DNA from: CAYRUP01 sp964578975
Lineage (GTDB): Bacteria > Pseudomonadota > Gammaproteobacteria > DSM-16500
Direction of reading: 5' to 3'
Length of the DNA stretch: 8,661 bases
Assembly (NCBI GenBank): GCA_964578975.1
Contig: CAZOFA010000085.1
Coordinates: forward strand, 1 to 8,661
Shown piece after piece: positions 1-6,881 of this stretch. The translations under genes were made by a program, and so were the position numbers. The notes below the pieces were generated by a model. That model saw only the letters and a list, made by a program, of their open reading frames with translations. It was not told the origin of the DNA and made no database searches. The first letter of the stretch is position 1. The number at the start of each line of letters is the position of its first letter.

Positions 1-86
1 GACCTCCTCAGGGCGAACGGCTATCGGTGACCGTTCGCCCTGAGGAGGTCGCGCAGCGACCGTCTCGAAGGGTGCGTCTCGAAGGG
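1..86. repeat. GC-rich palindromic dispersed-type repeat, cut by window edge
   Basis: Positions 1-20 and 31-50 are perfect reverse complements (20-bp arms, 10-nt loop). A second small palindrome follows: GGTCGC (47-52) pairs with GCGACC (56-61) around a 3-nt loop. A 12-bp direct repeat, CGTCTCGAAGGG, occurs at 61-72 and again at 75-86. The block is far richer in GC than the A-rich DNA that follows it. Bases 1-20 are what would be expected if an inverted second copy of the unit at 31-74 continued to the left of the window, so this looks like two copies head to head. Elements of this 'TTCGCCCTGAGGAG...CTCGAAGGG' style are scattered through many proteobacterial genomes; assignment to that class is from memory. 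No T-run follows the hairpin on either strand, so it is not a typical intrinsic terminator, although it could still protect or end an upstream transcript. Confidence 0.85.
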
Positions 87-134
87 CACTTCGTTCAGGA
101 AGACAAATGGAAATAAAAATAAAAAAGGAACAAC

Positions 135-707
135 ATGGATTACTACATTGCAGGAATCGATGAAGCAGGACGCGGTCCTTTGGCAGGACCGGTGCTCGCT
201 GCAGCGGTGATTTTGCATCCCGACAAAAAAATTAAAGGTTTAGCCGATTCAAAATTATTAACCGAAAAAAAACGCGAAGAATTATTCGAAAAAATTTATT
301 TACATGCATTAGCGGTTGGCGTCGGGCGCGCTGAAGTTGAAGAAATTGATCGAATTAATATTTTGCAAGCGTCATTACTCGCCATGCAGCGTGCGGTTGC
401 AAATTTAAAAATATCACCGCATTTGGCGTTAATTGATGGAAATCGCTGCCCGATTTTACCCTGTGAAACGAAAGCCATTATCAAAGGCGATCAACTCGAA
501 CCTGCGATCAGTGCTGCCTCAATCATTGCAAAAGTCACGCGTGATCGTGAAATGAAGCAACTCGACAAACAGTTTCCGCAGTATGGATTCGCACAACATA
601 AAGGTTATGCAACGGAATTGCATATAACTACATTAGATAAACACGGTCCTTGCACGATTCATCGCCGCAGTTTTGAGCCGGTTGCACGACTGCTTGTAGA
701 GTCATAG
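135..707 (+). CDS. rnhB: Ribonuclease HII
   Basis: This cytoplasmic endonuclease cleaves the RNA strand of RNA-DNA hybrids and nicks DNA at single embedded ribonucleotides, starting ribonucleotide excision repair. At 190 residues it is a normal size for the family. The N-terminal motif GIDEAGRGPLAGPV supplies Asp9 and Glu10; Asp101 lies in LIDGN and Asp119 in KGDQ. These four form the DEDD metal site, with the same spacing (92 and 18 residues) as I recall for the E. coli enzyme. Conserved DSK, SAASIIAKVTRD and GYAT/HRRSF segments are also present. The ATG at 135 has AAGGA (125-129) five bases upstream. In many gammaproteobacteria rnhB lies directly before dnaE on the same strand; here it is convergent with the dnaE block and separated from it by about 6.7 kb. 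The gene looks intact and the assignment is firm. Confidence 0.97.
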   Translation: MDYYIAGIDEAGRGPLAGPVLAAAVILHPDKKIKGLADSKLLTEKKREELFEKIYLHALAVGVGRAEVEEIDRINILQASLLAMQRAVANLKISPHLALIDGNRCPILPCETKAIIKGDQLEPAISAASIIAKVTRDREMKQLDKQFPQYGFAQHKGYATELHITTLDKHGPCTIHRRSFEPVARLLVES

Positions 708-728
708 TTGTCGTCTTCGCTACACGCT

Positions 729-2540
729 TTAATTCGACTTTCTATGAGAATTTTTATGTGTGGGCTCAGGAATAGAAATAAGCGCATACTCTTTCTCATC
801 AGGATCACAAGCGAATAGACCAAATTTTATTAAAACTCTTTTCACACAACCGTATTGTTCTTTTTTATCCCACGTTATGCTTGGAGTGATTTCTGCTTTT
901 TCCTCCTCTACGATCTCGGGTTCTTGTTTTTGGACAGCGGGTATTTCTTGTTCTTTCTCTAAAACGGGGGGAACGTCTTCGCTATTCACCAAAAACCACT
1001 CCAAACTTTTAAATAAATTCCATTCTTCTTCTATTAAGTCCCAATCTAACGGTGGTGGTGGGACAGGAGGAAAAAAATTAGCGTCAACATTTGACGGTTT
1101 TTTAATGCTCGCTTTATCTCTCAAGGACGGTTCAGTGACACGCACCACTAACACCAGCATGTCAATCAGTCGGTCGGCAAATGCGCGGCTCACATTTGCA
1201 ATTTCATTCAGCGCATGAATAATAGTCGAAATAACCGGTATCTTTAGACCCGCCGGCATCATTTCATCAATCGTTTTAGCACCCCGACTGAGCCAAGCAG
1301 CAGAACGAACATAATGATATCCTTCTACAATTTGTTTAATCTGTTTGCCATGCATTTCAACCAAATTGCGTATTTCTGGGACTTGTAAAAAAGATTCGAC
1401 GCGCATCCATTTGTAGGCAGGTGTTTCATAGAAAATTCGATAAGGAAATAAGCCAAGCCCAATGATGAGTGACGCAAATAATTTAAGCGGTGGATAATTG
1501 ACAACAGCTAAACTGCTTTTAATCATCTCTCTGCGTGATTCCGCGTTCGAAAGCAGGGGAGTCAACCACGTGACTAATTCTTTTTGTTGCTGACTTACCC
1601 AATCACGATTCCATTTAAAAAAATCAATTCCTGCTTTGTTTCCCACAAAAGGCTCGGAAAGCGATAATGCAAGAATGATATAAAGCTGTGTGACAAAACC
1701 ACTGGCCGCATCTGCAAAATAACCACTGTCGGCAAATAATGCGCTTGCTTTCAAAATCCATTTCAGACCCTCAGACGCTAAAAGAAAAGTGAGCCCATAC
1801 GCAAGATGCTCTCCATGATGGGCCGCAAAATACTTACTACGGTCTTCTGTGCAAACCCCTCGTTGACTCAACTTAACATCAATTACACTTTGACCTAAAG
1901 CCAACAGAAAACCCGAGTAAGAGATATAACCAAGATAGCCAGCATAGTCCGGTAATAGATTGCGGCTTAAAAAAATGCTTGTCCAAAAAAACAATTTTGC
2001 TGTAAACAAATTAAGAGGCAATGCTACCAAACTTTCAATATCGGCAGATGTTTTCGTTTGTTTTTCATGGCGACACACAGGAAAATTATCTGCAGAAGTC
2101 AGTTTTTTGGTCTGATCCGTCATGCGCAAGACGTAATAGATATTTTTTAAAAACGTGCCAATCGCAAAAAAGAAAAATAAAAACTGTATCGGATAATTAT
2201 AAATATTTTCTGTGGATGAATTTTTTAATTCGGGTGCCATCCAATAAGATGCTGGTCTAATCCATCCTTCGTAAACGATGACCGGGCCTGCGTAATAGAA
2301 AATATTGAGCTTAAAAGAATCCACCACGAGTGTGTATAGACTATCAGAATTTTTAATCGTGCAATAAGTCAGTTTTACTGGGTGAGATTTCAAACCATCA
2401 AAAAATTGACCGGTCAACGTAACAAAATTCTTCGGAAACGTTAAGGCTAAATCCACGCCCGCATGCAATTTGGCATTCACAAAAGGTGAATGATAAAGGA
2501 ATTTCCCAAAATAATAGGTTTGCACGACGGTGTCTACCAT
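729..2540 (-). CDS. Multi-pass membrane protein of unknown function, Pro/Glu-rich C-terminal region
   Basis: I do not recognise this 603-residue protein. It has several hydrophobic stretches likely to cross the membrane, roughly at residues 116-138, 171-192, 201-220, 246-266, 281-299 and 351-370. The N-terminal 110 residues are moderately hydrophobic and rich in aromatic residues. Residues 380-470 look helical and amphipathic. A proline run (FFPPVPPPP, 489-497) introduces a likely cytoplasmic tail with an acidic Glu/Pro/Gln stretch at 520-550, and the protein ends in a basic His/Lys/Ser tail. A His-rich spot, AAHHGEH, lies at 239-245. No catalytic motif is evident. The start is doubtful. The ATG at 2540 lacks a convincing Shine-Dalgarno, while the frame stays open for 40 more codons up to a TAA at 2661-2663. 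The gene converges on rnhB with a 21-bp gap. That it is a real gene is supported by its length and consistent membrane character; its function is unknown. Confidence 0.8.
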   Translation of the reverse strand: MVDTVVQTYYFGKFLYHSPFVNAKLHAGVDLALTFPKNFVTLTGQFFDGLKSHPVKLTYCTIKNSDSLYTLVVDSFKLNIFYYAGPVIVYEGWIRPASYWMAPELKNSSTENIYNYPIQFLFFFFAIGTFLKNIYYVLRMTDQTKKLTSADNFPVCRHEKQTKTSADIESLVALPLNLFTAKLFFWTSIFLSRNLLPDYAGYLGYISYSGFLLALGQSVIDVKLSQRGVCTEDRSKYFAAHHGEHLAYGLTFLLASEGLKWILKASALFADSGYFADAASGFVTQLYIILALSLSEPFVGNKAGIDFFKWNRDWVSQQQKELVTWLTPLLSNAESRREMIKSSLAVVNYPPLKLFASLIIGLGLFPYRIFYETPAYKWMRVESFLQVPEIRNLVEMHGKQIKQIVEGYHYVRSAAWLSRGAKTIDEMMPAGLKIPVISTIIHALNEIANVSRAFADRLIDMLVLVVRVTEPSLRDKASIKKPSNVDANFFPPVPPPPLDWDLIEEEWNLFKSLEWFLVNSEDVPPVLEKEQEIPAVQKQEPEIVEEEKAEITPSITWDKKEQYGCVKRVLIKFGLFACDPDEKEYALISIPEPTHKNSHRKSN

Positions 2541-2612
2541 GAACGAAACAATGCGAGAAGATTGATAGACTGAGGTGGCTTGCGCTAGGGTGGATTTTTT
2601 AATATTTCGACG

Positions 2613-2617
2613 TCCTT
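2613..2617 (-). promoter_or_regulatory. Possible Shine-Dalgarno for an ATT start of the membrane protein
   Basis: On the minus strand AAGGA (preceded by an A run) lies nine bases before an ATT codon at 2603-2601. That codon is in frame with the membrane protein and 21 codons upstream of its first ATG. No ATG, GTG or TTG occurs in this 5' extension. ATT is a rare but known start codon (E. coli infC is the usual example). The match could be chance in an A-rich stretch. Confidence 0.25.
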
Positions 2618-2670
2618 TTTTAAATTTTAGCCAAGAAATACGTGCAAAATGGCGAAGTGTTTATTTCTAG

Positions 2671-2723
2671 CTGGATTCCCGCCTGCGCGGGAATAACAAT
2701 GGCTTCGCTGTGCTCGCAATGAC
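2671..2723. repeat. Composite dispersed repeat: GC hairpin plus GTCATTGCGAG-type unit
   Basis: Two repeat-like units lie side by side. At 2675-2694 there is a perfect 8-bp palindrome, ATTCCCGC / GCGGGAAT, with loop CTGC. At 2701-2723, read on the minus strand, is a GTCATTGCGAGCACAGCGAAGCC unit. Both resemble short repeats found in many intergenic copies in proteobacteria, the second notably in Rickettsiales and Legionellales; this is recalled and not searched. The element starts one base after the stop codon of the Hpt/receiver gene. The hairpin could work as a transcript end or 3' stabiliser for the signalling operon, but no T-run follows it on the minus strand. Confidence 0.75.
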
Positions 2724-2724
2724 A

Positions 2725-4335
2725 TCAACCATACACTTTCACCGGATTTTTTGACAATGCTTCCTCTGCTTTCTGAATTAATTTATCAGCCTCAAATGTC
2801 GCATCTGTCGCCACAACACCTGCACTAAATGTCGCATTAAAAATCTGATTTTTGTAATAATACGTGAGTGAAATAAACTGACATTCTAATTCTTTCACTA
2901 AACTAATGGCAGATTGAACATTTGTATTGGGGAAAATTAATAAAAATTTATTTTTATATTTTCCAATAATGTCTGAGATGCGCGTTCTTGAGCGTAACAT
3001 CAAGCATAAACTTTTTAAGACTTGATCGGCGGCTTGATTGCCAAATTCAGTTAAAATTCTCTGGAAACTATTGATTTGAATCATCACGAGACACACAGTC
3101 TGAGCGGCACGTTTCGCTTCACTTAATATCATTTCAAGTTGTTTTAGCGTGGCGCTTTCATTGAACGCCAAGGTTAAATTATCTTTTGTCGTCATAGAAC
3201 TCAGTATTTTATAGCGATAAGCCTTATTTTTGACGGCCATAATTAAATGATCAGGGTTGGATTTTTTTGTAATGAAATCATCGCCACCTAATTTCATCGC
3301 ATTCAATTGTTTTGCTTTATCTTCTTCTGAAGATAAAAATACAATGGGAATAAATTCATAGGCGCGCTGTTGGCGAATAATCGTTGCAAGTTCTTGGCCG
3401 TTACATTCAGGCATATAATAATCCATCAAAATGACATCGGGTTTAAACTCATGTAACGTGTTATCAAGTTCGTTGACGTTTGTCACAATTTGGCATTGGA
3501 TATTTGCCGTTCTTAAAACAGCTTCATGATAATGAGCCACTTCAATTTCATCATCGATAATAATTGCTTTATAACTCTCATGATCCATTTTGTGAATGCG
3601 ATCGAGTTCATAAATCAATTCATCAATCAAAAATGGTCGAACCAAAAATGCTTTACCACTTAATTTGACTGCTTTAACTCGCAAAGAAAATTCACCACTA
3701 TTCGCAAAAAATAATAATGGAATATTATTTTCTAAATATTGTTGAATTAAATTCAATAGAGCAATTTCATCTTCTTTATCTAATAAGCTTAGATTAATTA
3801 ATAATGCGAAAGGCCTATTAGTTTTGAGCGCATCTTCAAACATATTTAATTTCATAAAATGCTGCATTTTAAAGCCAAAAACGTCGAGCTTTTTGCTGAT
3901 TTCAGCGGCAAAATCGATATTGGTGTTGTCGGGATGTGCGCCAATGTTTAGCATATAAATTAAATTATTTTTATCGTCGGTAATGGGTGTAACGTCAGGT
4001 AAGCTAAGTGTTAAGTTTGCTTGTGTAGACGATTTATTTTTTAATGAGCTTAATAATTCATTAATTGTTTCTGTTTGTTCTTTAGAAAATTGTTGGGAAA
4101 ATCCAGTATCAATGATGGATTCTAATTGTGCCGCGAGATCACTTAACTCTTGATAGCCAAACATACCAGCCGATCCATGTAAGCTATGTATGCGGTTATG
4201 TAATTCTTTTAATGCTTCTAGCTCCCACTGTTTCTGAAGTTTGTCCCAAGCTTTTTGAATGTCATCAATTTTATTCGGTAAGTTATGATTATATTCAGTA
4301 ATAATAGAGGCTAATTCATTATCCATGTTATTCAT
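2725..4335 (-). CDS. Hpt - pseudo-receiver - receiver - degenerate GGDEF signalling protein
   Basis: This is a 536-residue soluble signalling protein. An Hpt domain occupies about residues 1-100, with the phosphoacceptor motif HSLHGSAGMFG giving His50. Residues 124-248 form a receiver-like fold in which the phosphorylatable Asp is Asn181 (LLINLSL) and the conserved Lys is Arg233, so it should not accept phosphate. Residues 255-375 form a complete receiver: Asp261/Asp262, Asp305 (LMDYYMP), Ser335 and Lys357. Residues 385-536 have a GGDEF-like fold, but the signature has become YKNKF (460-464) and the usual IDxF metal-binding Asp is a Gln (QINSF, 420-424). Cyclic-di-GMP synthesis is therefore unlikely. 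I chose the ATG at 4335 because AAGGA lies eight bases upstream; the TTG at 4341 would be only two bases from it. The start overlaps the preceding receiver gene by 8 bp (ATGAATAA). Inferred role: phosphorelay hub receiving phosphate from the hybrid kinase next door. Confidence 0.9.
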   Translation of the reverse strand: MNNMDNELASIITEYNHNLPNKIDDIQKAWDKLQKQWELEALKELHNRIHSLHGSAGMFGYQELSDLAAQLESIIDTGFSQQFSKEQTETINELLSSLKNKSSTQANLTLSLPDVTPITDDKNNLIYMLNIGAHPDNTNIDFAAEISKKLDVFGFKMQHFMKLNMFEDALKTNRPFALLINLSLLDKEDEIALLNLIQQYLENNIPLLFFANSGEFSLRVKAVKLSGKAFLVRPFLIDELIYELDRIHKMDHESYKAIIIDDEIEVAHYHEAVLRTANIQCQIVTNVNELDNTLHEFKPDVILMDYYMPECNGQELATIIRQQRAYEFIPIVFLSSEEDKAKQLNAMKLGGDDFITKKSNPDHLIMAVKNKAYRYKILSSMTTKDNLTLAFNESATLKQLEMILSEAKRAAQTVCLVMIQINSFQRILTEFGNQAADQVLKSLCLMLRSRTRISDIIGKYKNKFLLIFPNTNVQSAISLVKELECQFISLTYYYKNQIFNATFSAGVVATDATFEADKLIQKAEEALSKNPVKVYG

Positions 4336-4735
4336 TGTCAAGTTCCTTATCTTGTTCGAACCAAATGGTACGTATTTTTTCGGGAAGTGTTAATGGATCA
4401 AAAGGTTTGGTTATCACACCAATGGCACCTGCTTTTATATAATTTTTTATTTCGTCCGGTTGGCTGCGTGCTGTCATGAATATGATGGGTATATGCGCTA
4501 AAGGCGTTTTTTCACGGATGTTTTTTAATACTGTTAATCCATCTACCTCAGGCATCATGATATCCATTAAAATTAAATCCGGAACAAAATTTTCAATTTG
4601 TTGCAAAGCTTTTGCCCCAGAATTGCAGTATTCAACGGTATAGTGGCCAATCCGCTCTAATGCGTATTTAATAATGGTTAAAATATCCACTTCATCTTCA
4701 ATCACTATTATTTTATTGAGTGATTTTGTTGACAT
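4328..4735 (-). CDS. Stand-alone CheY-like response regulator receiver
   Basis: This 135-residue protein is a single receiver domain with no output domain. The phosphorylation site is complete: acidic pair Glu13/Asp14, phosphoacceptor Asp58 in LILMDIMMPEVDG, Thr88 and Lys110 in the TKPF motif. Such proteins pass phosphate along a relay or act by binding a partner when phosphorylated. The gene begins inside the end of the hybrid kinase gene (23-bp overlap) and its own end overlaps the Hpt/receiver gene by 8 bp, so translation of the three is probably coupled. It could take phosphate directly from the kinase His354 or from the Hpt His50; the sequence does not decide which. It is not next to flagellar or chemotaxis genes here, so a role as chemotaxis CheY is not supported. 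Confidence 0.95.
   Translation of the reverse strand: MSTKSLNKIIVIEDEVDILTIIKYALERIGHYTVEYCNSGAKALQQIENFVPDLILMDIMMPEVDGLTVLKNIREKTPLAHIPIIFMTARSQPDEIKNYIKAGAIGVITKPFDPLTLPEKIRTIWFEQDKELDNE
4344..4348 (-). promoter_or_regulatory. Shine-Dalgarno deciding the start of the Hpt/receiver gene
   Basis: On the minus strand AAGGA lies eight bases before the ATG at 4335 but only two before the in-frame TTG at 4341. This favours the ATG. A further in-frame ATG at 4326 is 17 bases away and less likely. Confidence 0.7.
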
Positions 4736-6848
4736 AATTATCTCCTTTTTTCATTTTGTATCCAATTATTTTTTTTATTGCTTCCAATAATTCTTCATTA
4801 GTTGTTTTTGATTTTGTGAGGATGGAATGCGCATAAGATAAATATTCAGAGGGAGGATCGTAAGCCGAAAATACAATCACAGGAATATTTTTTTGATGTA
4901 ATAGCGGCAATAATTCTGAGGAATCACCATCCGTTAATTTTAAATCTAAAATCACTAAATCATAATCTTGATGCGCTAATTCAAATTTGGCTTCTTTAAG
5001 TGATGAGACATTAATAATATTGGCTTGATTCATTAAAATAGACTTAACAATGCTTGCTAAATCCTCATCATCTTCGGCGTGTAAAATATTAATGGTGGAA
5101 GTCGATTTGTCATAAGTTTCTTTCGTGCTAGTGGTGTCGACAATGGGGAGTTCAAAATAAAATGTGGTACCATGATGCAGTTTAGTTAAAAAATTAATTG
5201 CACCACCAAATTTTTCAATAATCGATTTTGTGATACTTAATCCTAATCCTGTTCCTTCATGTTTTCGAGTGGATGAAGAATCTGCTTGGGAAAATTTTTG
5301 AAAAATTTTATCATGAAATTTTTCAGGAATACCTTCACCTTTATCCGAGACGCTCACTCTTGCGATTGAGTTATTGATGACAGATACATCGACAATCACG
5401 GATTCATTTTTCGGTGAAAATTTAATTGCATTCGATAATAAGTTTGTGAGCACTTGGATAAATCGGTCATGATCTACTTTAACGAAAACCTGATGAATTT
5501 GTTTGGCTAAAACAATTTTGACTGAGAATTTGTCCGCATACGATTGATTAAAAGCAATGACTTCTTGTAATAAATTATTTAAATCAAATGTTTTTAGATT
5601 AAACTCCATTTTTCCAGATTCAATTTTTTCAATATCAAGAATATCATTGATTAATCGAATTAAACGCTCAGTATTTGTTTTTGCAATGGTTAATAATTGA
5701 TTGGCTTCTTCCGATAAAGTAGCGATTTCTGAACTGGTAATTAATGAAATCGCCCCATGAATCGATGTGAGCGGGGTCCTGAGTTCATGACTGACAATTG
5801 AAATGAATTCGTTTTTCATCTGTTCTACTTTCTTGCGATCAGTGATATCGATTAATGAACCTGACATACGATAATTTTGACCGTGTCCATCTTTTTTTGC
5901 TTCACCCACTGCGCGATACCAACGATATTCACCATTTTTATTTTTTAAACGATACTCGGCGATGTAAGTAATGCCATCAGCTAAATGTTTTTCAACGAGC
6001 GCCATTACTCTATCGTGATCATCTGGATGCAATGCATTTTCAAACGTAGAAAACAAATGAGGAAACTCGTCTTTCTTATAGCCTAATAATTTTTTAAAAT
6101 TACTGGAATAATAAACATGTTTAGAACCCACTTTCCAATCCCATAATCCAGTATTACTGCCTTTTATCGCTAAATGATAGCGTTCTTGAATAATCCGTAA
6201 TTCTCGTTCAACCGTCTCTTTTTGATAGAGTTGATAATTTAATAAAATGACACTGATGATAAATAATATTTCACTTAATATCCCAACAAAAATCAAAGCC
6301 GAATTACTGGTTTTTGCATGATGAAGAAAAAGCGCATTGCGTTGTTGTAATAGGGTTAACTCGTGATTAATGATAGTCGTTAAGATCGAAGTAATTTGAT
6401 CTTTTAATACGCTACGTTGTTTAGCAGTCGCGATTGAGATGAAAGGAGCCGTGTTAGTATAATTATCGCGAATAATTTGATACATGAGATCAAATTTATT
6501 TTTGACTAAGGGCTCTAATTTTTTAATATTATTTTGTTGAAAGGAATTATCATGCGTGAGTTGTTTCATCAGTGCAATATTTTCTTGTGCTGTCTTAACT
6601 AGCACAGAAATATCCCGCAAGTATTGTTTATCTTTGCTGAGTACAAATAAAGAAGCTCTAGATTCTGCATCAGTGATTGCGAGCATTGCTTGATCAGCAG
6701 TTTCGATAACTTGATGCGTATGAGTGATCAGCGCATTTGCATCAATTAATTGTTGCGCTTGAAAATAAGCAAGAATACTCGTGCCACCCAAAATCAATAA
6801 GGCAATGAGTAGCATAATATTAATAAATCTTTTTCGCGCAGTTATCAT
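4713..6848 (-). CDS. Membrane hybrid histidine kinase (CHASE3-PAS-HisKA-HATPase-receiver)
   Basis: This 711-residue sensor kinase should sit in the inner membrane. A membrane helix at about 10-29 and a second at about 183-204 flank a periplasmic helical CHASE3-type domain; the DAESRASLFVLSKDKQYL stretch (60-77) fits that family. A PAS domain of the PAS_3 type spans about 222-340. The dimerisation domain has His354 in SHELRTPL. The ATPase domain shows the N box (Asn473), G1 (DKGEGIP, 502-508), F box (FQKFSQ) and G2 (GTGLGLS, 532-538). A C-terminal receiver (about 585-695) has the acidic cluster 592-594, phosphoacceptor Asp635, Ser661 and Lys679. All catalytic residues are present, so it should be active. 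CHASE3 ligands are generally unknown, so the signal cannot be named. The ATG has AAAAAGGA nine bases upstream. It lies 33 bp after def and overlaps the next receiver gene by 23 bp. The final phosphate step needs an Hpt domain, which the third gene of the cassette supplies. Confidence 0.96.
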   Translation of the reverse strand: MITARKRFINIMLLIALLILGGTSILAYFQAQQLIDANALITHTHQVIETADQAMLAITDAESRASLFVLSKDKQYLRDISVLVKTAQENIALMKQLTHDNSFQQNNIKKLEPLVKNKFDLMYQIIRDNYTNTAPFISIATAKQRSVLKDQITSILTTIINHELTLLQQRNALFLHHAKTSNSALIFVGILSEILFIISVILLNYQLYQKETVERELRIIQERYHLAIKGSNTGLWDWKVGSKHVYYSSNFKKLLGYKKDEFPHLFSTFENALHPDDHDRVMALVEKHLADGITYIAEYRLKNKNGEYRWYRAVGEAKKDGHGQNYRMSGSLIDITDRKKVEQMKNEFISIVSHELRTPLTSIHGAISLITSSEIATLSEEANQLLTIAKTNTERLIRLINDILDIEKIESGKMEFNLKTFDLNNLLQEVIAFNQSYADKFSVKIVLAKQIHQVFVKVDHDRFIQVLTNLLSNAIKFSPKNESVIVDVSVINNSIARVSVSDKGEGIPEKFHDKIFQKFSQADSSSTRKHEGTGLGLSITKSIIEKFGGAINFLTKLHHGTTFYFELPIVDTTSTKETYDKSTSTINILHAEDDEDLASIVKSILMNQANIINVSSLKEAKFELAHQDYDLVILDLKLTDGDSSELLPLLHQKNIPVIVFSAYDPPSEYLSYAHSILTKSKTTNEELLEAIKKIIGYKMKKGDNYVNKITQ
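4741..4747 (-). promoter_or_regulatory. Shine-Dalgarno of the receiver gene inside the kinase coding end
   Basis: On the minus strand AAGGAGA, a strong Shine-Dalgarno, lies five bases before the receiver ATG at 4735. It sits within codons for the final Lys-Lys-Gly-Asp of the hybrid kinase, which ties the receiver's translation to passage of ribosomes through the kinase gene. Confidence 0.8.
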
Positions 6849-6881
6849 GAGGTAATATCCTTTTTACCGATCTCAAAGGGC

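Noticed and set aside
107..163. Small frame of 18 codons with AGGA six bases upstream, overlapping the rnhB start
   Set aside because: It is short, made largely of A-rich codons, and overlaps a well-supported gene start; it is most likely chance.
21..218. Minus-strand open frame of 65 codons
   Set aside because: It overlaps the repeat and the 5' end of rnhB on the opposite strand and has no protein-like features.
760..1218. Plus-strand open frame of 152 codons
   Set aside because: It lies opposite the membrane protein's Pro/Glu tail, is Ser-rich as expected of an antisense shadow, and lacks a clear ribosome site.
2021..2260. Plus-strand open frame of 79 codons
   Set aside because: It is antisense to the membrane protein, with no recognisable motif or start signal.
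2541..2670. Sigma-70 promoter for the membrane protein
   Set aside because: TAAAAT- and TATTAA-like boxes exist, but none has a good -35 box at 16-18 bases; the stretch is simply AT-rich.
2675..2694. Hairpin as an intrinsic terminator of the signalling operon
   Set aside because: The stem is strong, but the minus-strand sequence beyond it (CCAGCTAG...) has no T-run, so I list it as a repeat only.
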